A DNA stretch of 64,000 nt from NCBI GenBank assembly GCA_965277695.1, contig CBDIDQ010000056.1, forward strand, positions 62,001 through 126,000, given 5' to 3'. The stretch is from JABSOG01 sp965277695. Its GTDB lineage: Bacteria > Pseudomonadota > Gammaproteobacteria > Enterobacterales > Alteromonadaceae. The notes beneath the pieces are model-generated. The model worked only from the letters and a program-made list of their open reading frames with translations. It did not search any database and had not been told where the DNA came from. A program made the translations under genes and the position numbers. This document shows positions 39,138 to 48,866 of this stretch, in pieces. Position 1 is the stretch's first letter. Each line of letters starts with the position of its first letter.

Positions 39138-39633
39138 AGACCTCTCCAAATCGCTCATTGGTATCTGCGATGCATTGCTTTATCACATCGAGCCTTTGAC
39201 GTGAAAAAATCGTTGTGATTGTGTCCGACATAAATAACTGAAATACCCGGTCACGATAGGCTCTGGCCGCTCTGTTATCCCGTTGAGCGCTTTGTTCGTC
39301 GGGCTGGGCGATGATTTGTGATGCATGTTTCATCAACTCTATAGGTATCTGTGGGTCCACTAACTGAACGGCATGCAAAAGATACATGGATCGTTGCGAC
39401 CCCATCGCAAAAAGGATATCTAACATCGCACCAGGCTGTTCTCTCAGTGCTAAAATGTGGCTTTCATCCAAGCCAATAGCCCACTCAACAAGTGCTGATT
39501 TCACCTGGTGATCTGCATCGAGAGTCCAAGGTTCGTGTTTTTCCATATTCGACAAAATACCCAAAACATCTGGAAACTTTTGCCAATGTTCATTAATGGT
39601 GAAATCTTGTAGATCCACCCCACCATGACTCAT
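39127..39633 (-). CDS. Cytoplasmic protein heading the 39.6-35.0 kb operon
   Basis: A 168-residue soluble helical protein without signal peptide or known motif. It is the first gene of a five-gene minus-strand operon and overlaps the next start by 11 bp. The 188-bp divergent region between it and dotA must carry the promoters of both units; it holds A/T-rich stretches but I see no clear operator. Confidence 0.7.
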   Translation of the reverse strand: MSHGGVDLQDFTINEHWQKFPDVLGILSNMEKHEPWTLDADHQVKSALVEWAIGLDESHILALREQPGAMLDILFAMGSQRSMYLLHAVQLVDPQIPIELMKHASQIIAQPDEQSAQRDNRAARAYRDRVFQLFMSDTITTIFSRQRLDVIKQCIADTNERFGEVYET

Positions 39634-39821
39634 AAAAGCACCTCATAAAAACACCCCATACAAACACCCCATATCAGCACTCCATCACCACTAAATTTAG
39701 GAAAGTGGAGAATTAGATTGAAGAAAAATCCACTCGATTCAGAATGGTTAAAATCCATTTTGCGGTTTGGCCGATTTTTTACAATTGAAAACTGTACTTA
39801 TTGAAAGATAGTGAAAGGCAT

Positions 39822-42089
39822 ATGAAGAAAAGACTAATGTTGGGTTTGATGGTTTTGTCGTTTTCTCAAAGTGGTTATGCAGAGTCTATTACCACGGTTG
39901 ATGAAGGAGATAAGGCCGTAGAATATTTAAGGTACATATTTGGCGATGTCGTCAATATCATTGTTGGAAAAGACATTCCAGCGGAACCAGACGCTGTTTT
40001 GGGCGCAATGTCAGAAGTTTTGAATGCCGCGATGTTATTTTTTACTGGAATGATAGCAACTTACGTGTCAATAACAGGGCTTGTTAGTACGTCAACAGAA
40101 GGAAATGTATTGGGGAAGCTCTATGATTCAACCTGGGTGCCATTAAGAATGGCTATTGCTTTACTTTTATGTATGCCCTTCGGCGCGGGGTATTCGGCAA
40201 TGCAAATAGCGGTGCTTTCGGTCGCGGGAAATGGGATCGGCGTTGCAAACTCAACTTTTTTCGCTTCATTGAATCACTTACAGGGGGGTGGCACTTTATA
40301 TCCTCCCGCAATCACCAAAGATTTGGATCGACACGCCTTTCAAATCTTGCTCAGTCGTGTTTGCATGCACGGTATCAACTTGGCTGACAGACACTTAAAT
40401 ATTGTCAATATTCCCTATGTAGAACAGAGTGGTTCATCGACACCGATGGCGATAACACAATCCGGCGTGACAGATTTCCCCTCTGAAGGAACTCACCGTA
40501 TCATTACACAAAGTTACGATGGCAGATATAACTATACCGAAGCCGGTTTTGCCTGGGGAGCGGCCAAGCTCGGCCTTTTTGTAAACGGTGAACCACGGCA
40601 TTATGGTCGACAAGCTTGCGGTTCCTTTTCCATCACATTTCCAGAAATAGACACGTCCTTAGGCATGGGAAATATCATTAGACGTTATCAGGAGGATTTG
40701 GCCATCGCTTTAGGTAGCCTGGATGCGACGCTTGATCCCATCGCAAGGCAGATTGTAGACATGGCCATTGGCCAAGGAGCTGGGCCAGCGCCAAACGCTA
40801 TTAGTACGGCGTCAGATACCTACAAAGCAAATGTCAAAGCGGCAATTTCCAGGGCCGTAAGCGATATTACCGCTGTAAGGTCTAGCCGCTGGAATGCCGG
40901 TAACCCTGAGCTAACGGGCACCCGTGTGACTGCGCAAGAAGGTGGTTTTATTACTGCGGGTGCTTGGTACTGGGATTACACCCGCTTAAACGGAGAAGTT
41001 CAAAAAATCATTGACCCAAATATTACCTTTGTACAGCCGTCACAAACGGCTTTGATGCACAACGAGTATGCGCTATTTAAAAGTGCCTACTCTACGTTTG
41101 TAAAGTACATTGCAACATCCGGCAACAATCAATCAAATTACTCAGAAGACTCTCCATCTGCCATGGCTGATATCACTTTCAAGTTGGCCACCGACAGTTA
41201 TAAGGTGGCATTGGCGTACACATTAGAAAACCCAGACCCATTAATAGGTCTATCAAATCTTGGACATCACGTAATTAATATTGCTACAGTCGTTTTTCTT
41301 GCCAAACAAACAATTGGAGTTATCGCATTCGAAACAGGAGAGAATGCCAAAGCCTCAAATATGGTCCCTGCCCCGGTTTCTCTGGCTTTATCTATTATAG
41401 GTCTTAGTTTATGGGAAGTATTTAGCCTGCTGGTCATGGCGCTATTCGCAGCATTGCCCTTTGCGGTCGCGCTGGCCTATTATGTGCCTGCCATCCCGCT
41501 GGTTTTTTGGATACTTGGCATTGCAGGGTGGTTCGTTCTCGTTATAGAAGCGGTCGTTGCAGCGCCAATTTGGGCTGCCAGTCACGCTATGCCGGAAGGA
41601 GAAGGTTTTATTGGCCAACGTGCACTACAGGGGTATATGGTACTTCTGTCTTTGTTTCTTCGTCCGACACTGATGCTTTTCGGTTTGTATTCATCCATTT
41701 TATTGATGATTGTAATGGGTAAAATTATAGCCTTCCTGTTCATCCCGTTTATGTCATCCATGCTTGGTCCTACCATAGTGGGCGTTATTGCTGAAATCGT
41801 CATGCTGGCTATATTCTGCATCCTGAACGTAGTGGTTGCACATAAATGTTTTGGCATGATACATGAGCTACCCGATAAAGTATTAAGGTACATTGGTGGC
41901 GGAGCAGAAAACCTGGGAGAAGCGAATGGTGAATCATCAGTCGGCGGTAAGTTCGGTGCAATTGGTTTATTTACTCAACAGGTTTTGTCATCGAAAGAAA
42001 AAGGTGGTAACAATCAACAGGCTGGTGGTTCTCAAGGCGGGCAAGGGCAAGCAGATTCTTCAAGGGTAAATAAGCAAATGAAGACATAA
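39822..42089 (+). CDS. dotA: DotA/TraY-family inner-membrane conjugation protein
   Basis: The ATG at 39822 is preceded by GAAAGG and starts a signal peptide (MKKRLMLGLMVLSFSQSGYA); an upstream TTG at 39801 is less likely. The 755-residue protein has two membrane helices near 70-125 (ISITGLVS type, then VPLRMAIALLLCMPFGAGYS). A periplasmic domain of about 350 residues follows, then a cluster of at least five helices from about 490 to 690, and a Gly/Gln-rich tail. This order is diagnostic for DotA/TraY, a polytopic component of I-type secretion systems. It is divergent from the secreted-protein operon. Confidence 0.88.
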   Translation: MKKRLMLGLMVLSFSQSGYAESITTVDEGDKAVEYLRYIFGDVVNIIVGKDIPAEPDAVLGAMSEVLNAAMLFFTGMIATYVSITGLVSTSTEGNVLGKLYDSTWVPLRMAIALLLCMPFGAGYSAMQIAVLSVAGNGIGVANSTFFASLNHLQGGGTLYPPAITKDLDRHAFQILLSRVCMHGINLADRHLNIVNIPYVEQSGSSTPMAITQSGVTDFPSEGTHRIITQSYDGRYNYTEAGFAWGAAKLGLFVNGEPRHYGRQACGSFSITFPEIDTSLGMGNIIRRYQEDLAIALGSLDATLDPIARQIVDMAIGQGAGPAPNAISTASDTYKANVKAAISRAVSDITAVRSSRWNAGNPELTGTRVTAQEGGFITAGAWYWDYTRLNGEVQKIIDPNITFVQPSQTALMHNEYALFKSAYSTFVKYIATSGNNQSNYSEDSPSAMADITFKLATDSYKVALAYTLENPDPLIGLSNLGHHVINIATVVFLAKQTIGVIAFETGENAKASNMVPAPVSLALSIIGLSLWEVFSLLVMALFAALPFAVALAYYVPAIPLVFWILGIAGWFVLVIEAVVAAPIWAASHAMPEGEGFIGQRALQGYMVLLSLFLRPTLMLFGLYSSILLMIVMGKIIAFLFIPFMSSMLGPTIVGVIAEIVMLAIFCILNVVVAHKCFGMIHELPDKVLRYIGGGAENLGEANGESSVGGKFGAIGLFTQQVLSSKEKGGNNQQAGGSQGGQGQADSSRVNKQMKT

Positions 42090-42122
42090 ATAAATAATTT
42101 ATGCTGTGCAACCTTCCCCTAT

Positions 42123-42429
42123 TGTGTCATTTTAACCCTAGAGCACCGATCGATTAGGAAATCACCAACCAGAATTTCGCAAAAACTCATTGAAAAAGTA
42201 TCAAAAATTTGGTTATAAACGACTCTTTTTATTGTTCATATCAGGTCAAGCGTTGAGTTTTTGCTCATTCCCAAGGGCGGGGCTAAAATGCCCGCACTCT
42301 GCGTTAAATTAATTTGATTTAGATGACTAAACCGGCGTTAATTTAACTTGATTGCGAACATTTTATCTCCCGCTGGTGGGCGCTATCTAATCATTCGGTG
42401 CTCTAGTGAGGTATGGTTAAAATGACACA
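42123..42429. mobile_element. MITE-like element with terminal inverted repeats, in the 42090-42444 gap
   Basis: A nested inverted repeat: outer arms TGTGTCATTTTAACC (42123-42137) and GGTTAAAATGACACA (42415-42429), inner arms CTAGAGCACCGATCGATTAG (42138-42157) and CTAATCATTCGGTGCTCTAG (42387-42406). About 230 bp of noncoding sequence lies between. The outer and inner arms may have different origins: an older palindrome invaded by a small element. Confidence 0.75.
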
Positions 42430-42444
42430 AACGCGGTCAAGGAA

Positions 42445-42921
42445 TTACAGGAATAAACCCCCAAAAGTAAACCAATTATAGAACCATCGGACAAACTCAA
42501 TGTATAAAGATATTGAGGGAAAAATAAAAGTGGCCAAATAATAAGAAACGACTCCCCCACCACCGAAGAAGCTTAGCGCACCGTGACCCATGAACCACGT
42601 CAGCATAATGAGTTGCCAGCTTTCTATATTCCGGTCACTAGTGACTGGTGTGCCGTTAAAAAACAATTGATTAAATAGCAACCTAAAAAGAAATAGCCAG
42701 ACAAGTAGCCCGCCAATCTGGATGAAAATGAAAACCCAGGTTGCCCACGACCAGTCCCAAAAAGAAGTTATCACCAACATTCGTTCGGTGATCAGAAGTT
42801 CATCCGCTGACAGTACTTTTAATTCAAAATTGCTAAATCCATTTTGCCTTCCACCCCAATAGCGGAATACTGGCGCGTTAACAATAAGCTCCATTTGCTT
42901 AGGGTCTAAATGTTTAATCAT
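42445..42921 (-). CDS. Small polytopic membrane protein, unknown
   Basis: A 158-residue protein with a soluble N-terminal 50 residues and three hydrophobic segments at about 60-82, 100-118 and 125-150, rich in Trp and Phe. No motif recognised. It is monocistronic and points at the MITE-like element. Its base composition looks like its neighbours. Confidence 0.65.
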   Translation of the reverse strand: MIKHLDPKQMELIVNAPVFRYWGGRQNGFSNFELKVLSADELLITERMLVITSFWDWSWATWVFIFIQIGGLLVWLFLFRLLFNQLFFNGTPVTSDRNIESWQLIMLTWFMGHGALSFFGGGGVVSYYLATFIFPSISLYIEFVRWFYNWFTFGGLFL

Positions 42922-43111
42922 AAATCGTTGCCCTACCGATGACGGTTATATCTCAATTAATGAGTAATATACATCAGAGGTCTGCGAATGAAAAATTTGG
43001 CGGAAATGCTGTCTAAAGCCTTTAAAAACAAGACTTAAGGGTGATATCCCGAACGTTTCCCACGGTATTGTTGTTGCTTAAAGCATTAGATTCCCCGGTT
43101 GTACACCCGCT

Positions 43112-43161
43112 GTTAGGCGACAATTAACTTGGCCGACCAGCCGAGGTAGTTGATGTCTGAC
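43112..43161. repeat. 50-bp palindromic element (copy 2), in the 42922-43641 gap
   Basis: The reverse complement shares the right arm CGGCCAAGTTAATTGTCGCC with copy 1 (18004-18053); the left arm is more diverged. It lies 3' of the long pentapeptide gene just as copy 1 lies 3' of the short one, so gene and palindrome were probably duplicated together. The remaining 600 bp of this gap hold no supported gene. Confidence 0.75.
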
Positions 43162-43641
43162 AACCCGCACACGAACATACGTTAACGAACTAAATTGCCT
43201 GCTTGATAAAGCGATACAACTGCACCTTACCGAGCAGAGCATTTTCATGATAATTGTGCCACTCCAGTTATCTATTTTAACTACACTGCAATAAATTAGC
43301 GCGACGTTAAAACCGCAATGACTTGCCAACTAATGAACCCTGGTCAACATTATAGAAATATCGGTAATTTCAGAGAGTATTTGAGCTTCTACATATTGTG
43401 GTATGTTGCAGTTTGGTCGCTTTTGCCACTTAGTTGCCAAATTTAATTTGTGCCAATGCTTTATTTTAGATTAATAAAAGTATGGCTAATGAATCAAAAA
43501 ATAATTTAAAAGCCAGAAAAAAACAATAACTTACTTGAGGTGTAACAGTTCTGTAGAGTTCTGTTGCACAATTTCTTATCTACAACCTGTTATCACCGCA
43601 AAGGTGCTTTGCAACACTCCTCACTGTTTTGTTTCAATCAA

Positions 43642-45375
43642 CTAAATTCTGAAGCGGTTGCGCAGCGCCAACCCAATAAGGAATAGCAGGGCAATCGATA
43701 GTACGCTTTGTGCTAATGTTACGAGATACAGTCCCAACTCCATCTTGCCGAAAAACAGTAATTGCGCACTTTGTAATTGGGCTGGTTTACTGCCTGGGGC
43801 AATGGGGATAATTTGACTGGCCGAAAATGCGAGTGCAGCGCATATTTTTTGGCTTACTGCTATCATGGTGTTGCCTGACATGGCGTAGTAACAGCCAGCG
43901 AATAACAACCATAACCCTATCAAACAAGTAACAGGGCGGGATTCACTGCGGCCATAATTGCTTAACTTGTCATAGGTCAAGTCCAATAGATTGCTTCGTA
44001 TTGTCGTGTTCTCTTGCCAACGTTTAGCGCGCATCTCATCGGCATAGAATGCCAAAGCACGTTCATGGTCTTTATTGTTTTCTGCGATTTCCTTGAGTCG
44101 TCCCAGCCGAGCGACATCATCTGTATTTCGTGCTTTATCGAAAGTGAAAAAGCCTTTTTTGAAAGAGTCTTTTGATAAATCACAGCTGAATCCATGCAGT
44201 GAGACATGGTTATTGGTTTTGGTGGCGGTTAAATCTGGAATGAATGGGAAGTGGTTGCCAGACAAGTCGAGTGTTTTTTCGAAACAGCATCCTTTTAAAC
44301 TCAGACTTATAACTTCATCAATATCCGAAATAGATGAAAAATTGACTTGGCCCCCAAACGTCGCTTTCTCAAATGAATAGTCCCCCTCACCAAATTGAGC
44401 CTTACCAAATGAAACATTGCAGTCACTAAACTGAGTCTCTATAAAGCAAATATAGCCCTCACCAAACTGAGCCTCGTTAAAGTGAACATTGCCCTCACCA
44501 AACTGAGCCTTATAAAAGGAAACGTGACCATCACCAAACTGAGCCTTGTTAAAGTGAACATTGCCCTCACCAAACTGCGTCTTATAAAATGAAACATCGC
44601 CCTCACCAATCACAGCATTGATAAAGGAAACATCGCCCTCACCAAATTTAGCATCGAAAAAAGAAACACCTCCCTCGCCAAACTGAACCTCGTTAAAGGA
44701 AACCTTGCCTTCACCAAACTGAGCCTTACCAAAGGAAACATAGCCCTTACCAAACCGAGTACCGATAAACCAAATACCACCCTCACCAAACTTAACCTCG
44801 CCAAAGGAAACCTTGCCTTCACCAAACTTAGTGCCACTAAAAGATACGTGTCCCTCACCAAACTGAGCCTCGTCAAAGGCAACATAGCCCTCACCAAACT
44901 CAGCGTCGCCAAAGTAAACGCTGCCCTCACCAAACTCAGCCCCGCCAAAGTTAACATAGCCCTTACCAAACTTAGCCTTGTTAAAGTGAACATTGCCCCC
45001 ACCAAATACAGCCTTATTAAAGGAAACATTGCCCTCACCAAACCTAGTATCGATAAAAGAAAAATCACCATCACCAAACTGAGCCTTATCAAAGGAAACA
45101 TTGCCCTCACCAAACTTAGCCAGGTGAAAAGAAACACGGCCCTCTGGAAATCTGAATGCTCTAAAATCAATCACGGGATTTTCTTCCGTCCGCTCTTCAC
45201 CAAAATCCACAAAACTAAAATCCACATCCGCCACTGGATTGTCTTCGACCCATTGGTTCCAAGTGTCTTTGCCCTGCCGCCAAAGTGCTAGCGCCACTTC
45301 ACCTTTCAGCACGATTTTTTCTTCAGTACTTTTTTCAGTTGTCATTGTGTTATCCATCTGATTTGCGTGCTTCAT
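43642..45375 (-). CDS. Pentapeptide-type (12-residue period) repeat protein with C-terminal membrane anchor, long copy
   Basis: A 577-residue protein, or 567 from the internal ATG at 45345, which aligns with the start of its paralogue at 16455. Twenty-two 12-residue units follow the same F-G-E-G-N-V-x-F-x-x-A-x consensus, against 13 in the short copy. The nine extra units account for the length difference almost exactly. The linker (LGRLKEIAENNKDHERALAF) and two-helix C-terminus (LALRNRFRI) are conserved. Predicted inner-membrane beta-helix display protein. Several neighbouring 36-bp units are very similar in DNA, so the array can probably expand or contract. Confidence 0.85.
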   Translation of the reverse strand: MKHANQMDNTMTTEKSTEEKIVLKGEVALALWRQGKDTWNQWVEDNPVADVDFSFVDFGEERTEENPVIDFRAFRFPEGRVSFHLAKFGEGNVSFDKAQFGDGDFSFIDTRFGEGNVSFNKAVFGGGNVHFNKAKFGKGYVNFGGAEFGEGSVYFGDAEFGEGYVAFDEAQFGEGHVSFSGTKFGEGKVSFGEVKFGEGGIWFIGTRFGKGYVSFGKAQFGEGKVSFNEVQFGEGGVSFFDAKFGEGDVSFINAVIGEGDVSFYKTQFGEGNVHFNKAQFGDGHVSFYKAQFGEGNVHFNEAQFGEGYICFIETQFSDCNVSFGKAQFGEGDYSFEKATFGGQVNFSSISDIDEVISLSLKGCCFEKTLDLSGNHFPFIPDLTATKTNNHVSLHGFSCDLSKDSFKKGFFTFDKARNTDDVARLGRLKEIAENNKDHERALAFYADEMRAKRWQENTTIRSNLLDLTYDKLSNYGRSESRPVTCLIGLWLLFAGCYYAMSGNTMIAVSQKICAALAFSASQIIPIAPGSKPAQLQSAQLLFFGKMELGLYLVTLAQSVLSIALLFLIGLALRNRFRI

Positions 45376-45672
45376 GTATAGGTATTCAGTCTAGCGCTAG
45401 CCAATTCGTTATTCTGTTGCACTTTAGGATTGTTAAAAGGGTCAGAGCAATCAAGCATAGACAAAGCAGGTGAGAGTTGTGTAGACAACAATCGGTGGAA
45501 TATACCGTCTTCCGAGATTCACCACCCATTACAATTTATCACGCAAGCTCGGCTATGATGAAAGCGCGGGCAAATGTAGCTTTGCTCGCAATGGGCGAAA
45601 GCAACCAAATATAGAGCTTGGGTGTACTTTTTGTTTTTTATTTTGTATAAAGTAACATTACATGCTGGTTTT

Positions 45673-46419
45673 TTAGTTGCACATGCCAATTGACTTCTTA
45701 GCACAAACACGCCCATCCGACCATTTGGCACTATCCAAAATAGCACCATCCAAATCCACACTATCAACATTACTGCCTTCAAAATCTACAGCAGTAAGAT
45801 CACTATTAACAAAGCTAACATCATTAAATTCAGCATCTCGAAACGTCGAATTTGCGAATCCACAACCGTCACATTCAAAATTATAAAAAGTTGTATTATC
45901 GAAGTCTGCTCCCCATATCCGCAATCCTTCGACGGCTATAATATCAATATTTGAGCTGGAAAGCTCAACACCGCTTAAATCTACAAAATACCTATCTGAC
46001 TGAGGATCTTGCTCAAAGACATCGCCTTTTAGCATTACGGGATCAACTTCAGAGATAAACCGTAAAACATTAATAAGCTCATCTTTCCGACGAAGTTGCT
46101 GCAATCGAGTAAATAAAGCTCTAGTTCTGGCGATTGCAATAGAGTAACTTTCCTCAGCAGAACTTGTGTTTGTAAAATTCGTAAAGTAATTATCCACAAG
46201 TTGCGTTACAGCTAAATCTTCTTGTCGTTCAGTTATCGATCCTTGAAGCCAAACTCCGAGGATCAATAACACCGATGGTATCAATAATACTTCGATTAAC
46301 TTCGTTCCATATTTTAGTGTAGGAATATTTAGCTTACGTACTCGTTTACTTAATTTAATGATAATGATTCTTGCACCTGTTTTATAATGATATTTATTAC
46401 GGAAATTAATAGGACACAC
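45673..46419 (-). CDS. Pentapeptide-repeat protein with N-terminal membrane helix
   Basis: A 248-residue protein. A membrane helix (VLLIPSVLLILGVWLQ) lies at about 44-62 after a basic N-terminus. A helical domain reaches about residue 130, and then classic pentapeptide repeats (F/L every fifth residue: GADFDNTTFYNFECDGCGF, then SDLTAVDFEG) fill about 150-235. Two Cys near the end (CAKKSIGMC) could pair. It is unlike the two 12-residue-period proteins, so it is a separate family member. The start is uncertain; ATGs are few and an internal start before the helix is possible. Confidence 0.75.
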   Translation of the reverse strand: MCPINFRNKYHYKTGARIIIIKLSKRVRKLNIPTLKYGTKLIEVLLIPSVLLILGVWLQGSITERQEDLAVTQLVDNYFTNFTNTSSAEESYSIAIARTRALFTRLQQLRRKDELINVLRFISEVDPVMLKGDVFEQDPQSDRYFVDLSGVELSSSNIDIIAVEGLRIWGADFDNTTFYNFECDGCGFANSTFRDAEFNDVSFVNSDLTAVDFEGSNVDSVDLDGAILDSAKWSDGRVCAKKSIGMCN

Positions 46420-47382
46420 TTTTTATTGGATCAATGTATTTGCTATTAACCCTTTATTATGAACACATGTTAAAATCCGTTGTGAACATTTGGATTAAAT
46501 TAGAGACTGAGATTTTTTAATGCGTCAGCTAGTAGCAACATTAACAATTTGGTTACTATAGTTGAAGCTGTTATTGCAGATAGCAGCAATTTAGTTTTAA
46601 TTTAGTCAACGTGCTGAGAGAGTGTAAACACAGGTTACCTACTTCACCAACTTAGGACTACAGGTGATAAATTTCCTCATGAAAATCACCTGAAAAAAAC
46701 AACGCAGTAAATATAGGTCTTGCTCGCTCCGGGCGAGAAGCTGACAGTCAATCCATTACCGATTGTTAATGCCACTGTAGATCCGCAGCTATAACACTGC
46801 AAGGTGAAAAGCTCTCAGACATGACGGCAACTATTCCGGACGAAGCACATGTCAGTCAACTGAGTGGAAAAAGAAAACTGAGGCGCTATGGGGCACTTAG
46901 CGCCTTAGGGTTAATGATTGAAAATGTTCGGAGAAGGACCATTACTATTCTTAACTCCCCATTTACAGTCTTCTACCTGTGCCTAATGACAACTTTGTTC
47001 GCATTGAAGACATAAGCAAGCGACTCACTAAAGTTTGCTCAAAAATATTTTTACATACTTTTTCTTATGCGATTAAGGTTGGAATATACGAATTTAAATC
47101 ATCCTGTTTTTAATAGAGCTGTCGAATTTCCGTACTTCCACCGTAAATGCCGAAATTATCCGCCTTTCTACAGCAAGAAATTATACGGTATACATATAAA
47201 TCATTGATTGTAAGTTAATAATATCGTATTCTTTTTTGTCACTACTTAAATTGCCTGAAAATGTTTGATCCGTAAATACGGAAACTCTCCGGCTAATAGA
47301 GTTGTCAGGTTTTTCAAGGATTAGGGCTACATTATCATCATTAATGTATTGTTTAGTTATCATGCGGTTAGAATGATTAGAG
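46420..47382. other. Gene-poor stretch before the cassette region
   Basis: Nearly 1 kb without a convincing gene. A 64-codon frame at 46821-47015 has no strong ribosome-binding site or recognisable product. No attC, attI or integron integrase fragment was seen. A GTTAGAA sequence at about 47368 could be the secondary site where cassettes entered, but it is a weak match. Confidence 0.5.
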
Positions 47383-47388
47383 GTGCAA

Positions 47389-47964
47389 ATGGCAGGTAGA
47401 GCTTTCGGATATGACCACAAATCGGAATGGGTTGAGAGTGAAAGACTAAGACAAGATAATTCCACGGAAAATTGGATATATATAGGAGTTGATACTCAAC
47501 GCAATGACATGGCAAAAATTGGATTAACGACAGGTTCTCTTGGAACAAGAGCCAGTGGGAGTCAGAATCCTTTTTATACTCTTCTTTGTGCTTTCAAAAT
47601 AAAAGAAGGGGTAGATCCTAAAAAAGTAGCTGATATAGAAAATTCAGTAAAAGATTTTCTTAGTCAATCATACCAGTGTATACCGCATGAAACTTCAGGC
47701 AGGCGTTCTGAATGGTTTTACGTCATCCCTTCAGAGATGAGAGAGAGTGTGCACGATTTTCTCTATGAAAAATTTAGTTGGGAAATGAGTTGCTATCATT
47801 GCAACATACGAGACATCGGCGTCATCTATTCTTGGGAAAATTCAAAATTACTTCAAGGTACTTCACGACCTCGGTATCAAGCAAATGATTTAAGCTCTCC
47901 TCCAACAGATCCTAACTGCTTTATGCCTGGAGGATGCGGCGAGGATTGTGACTGTTGGGATTGA
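47389..47964 (+). CDS. GIY-YIG (T5orf172/MUG113-like) nuclease-family protein, cassette 1
   Basis: The ATG at 47389 has AGAGG five bases upstream; a GTG at 47383 is an alternative. The 191-residue protein shows the short GIY-YIG pattern of the T5orf172 group: WIYIGVDTQ, then AKIGLTTGSLGTRA with the conserved Arg, an ADIENSVKDF helix, and RRSEWFYV with the late Glu region. The second half ends in a Cys-rich tail (CGEDCDCWD). The gene is directly followed by an attC site, so it is an integron-type cassette. It may be a defence or homing-type nuclease; activity is unproven. Confidence 0.72.
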   Translation: MAGRAFGYDHKSEWVESERLRQDNSTENWIYIGVDTQRNDMAKIGLTTGSLGTRASGSQNPFYTLLCAFKIKEGVDPKKVADIENSVKDFLSQSYQCIPHETSGRRSEWFYVIPSEMRESVHDFLYEKFSWEMSCYHCNIRDIGVIYSWENSKLLQGTSRPRYQANDLSSPPTDPNCFMPGGCGEDCDCWD

Positions 47965-47994
47965 TAGTTCCCAAATAGCTTTAGCACAACCAAA

Positions 47995-48818
47995 ACCCAA
48001 TCGGGTAGCCGGAGGTCTTTACCCTCCGGCCCCCACACCACCCATCATGCGGCTCCGCAATGAGCGGTTCATCTCCCGTCAATCTTTGAGGTATTATTCA
48101 TTTTCAAACGCTGGCGGCACTATCACAACATGGTGATCTATGTGCTTTCAAGTTCAAAATGGTATCTCCTCTGGATAAGATGTTCAGTCCTTCACCATGT
48201 CTCACCCATTACGGTGAGCATTCGGCTACTACGACGTCTGCTGACTTCTGTTTAATCACCTAGAAAATTACTTCGCCAGGCGCTATATCGTTGGTATATC
48301 AGTGGCTGGTTATTCGTATTTTCCATTGCTGGACTTCCTGGTTCGGCCAGCACCGAAACCAAGACCAAGGCTTGTTCATCCAGTTGCCTCACTGGAGTTC
48401 AAGTTATATACCTCTGTTTATAGCGAGCTAAACAGATCTCCCCGGATAAGAACATTCACTTTCTCTGCACTGCTGCATCATTTACGGTGGCCGTTAGATC
48501 ACATGGCTTCGTTGCGTTGTGCCAACTCGCCTCCAGCCTACGCCTCATATGATGTTTTTGTCCATCAGCTCGCAGATTTGCTAGCGGCTTCCTCCAGACT
48601 ATCTCTCACGATTTAGCCCTTGCCATTCGCTAGTAGTTAGCGCTTAATAACGATCTGTTATTAAAGCGGTGACCTTCCTACAGAGGACTTTCACCTCATA
48701 AGTTAATGCCCATGCCGGGCGTACACAAACAATTTAAGCGGAACAAAACAGTTGGCTTTGTTTCGTTCCTCAACAAGTTTAGCCAACAATTTTTGTCCGC
48801 TTAATGTCGGCGTTAAAT
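47995..48818 (+). other. attC site 1 (interrupted by a group II intron)
   Basis: Without the intron this is a site of about 95 bp. The R'' box ACCC/AAC is split by the insertion. L'' (TTAAGCGGAACAAA) pairs with L' (TTTTTGTCCGCTTAA) leaving an unpaired base, and inner arms GTTGGCT and AGCCAAC pair perfectly. The R' box GTTAAAT is at 48812-48818. It follows the GIY-YIG gene in the sense expected for a cassette. Confidence 0.85.
47999..48727 (-). ncRNA. Group IIC-attC-type intron relic lacking its reverse transcriptase
   Basis: On the minus strand it starts GTGTACGCCCGGCATG and continues with GAGGTGAAAGTCCTC, standard domain I sequences. A domain V hairpin (GAACCGCTCATTGCG, GAGC, then CGCATGATGGGTGGT) and a domain VI hairpin (GCCGGAGG...CCTCCGGC) precede the end CTACCCGATT. 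The leader before the usual RT start is kept, with about 18 codons from a TTG, but the RT body is missing: the element is about 730 nt instead of about 2 kb. It sits in the bottom strand of attC next to TTGTT, as IIC-attC introns do. Boundaries are good to about 2 nt. Confidence 0.82.
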
Positions 48819-48866
48819 CTCTATTTGAAACTGAAGCATTATTGATACAAAAATCTACAAGGAAAA

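Noticed and set aside
44610..45170. Antisense or alternate-frame ORFs across the pentapeptide repeats
   Set aside because: Frames stay open only because of the 36-bp periodicity; the 12-residue consensus frame is the real one.
46821..47015. 64-codon ORF
   Set aside because: No clear ribosome-binding site, motif or neighbours that would support it.
48302..48616. 104-codon plus-strand ORF
   Set aside because: Lies inside the minus-strand group II intron structure and has no known product.
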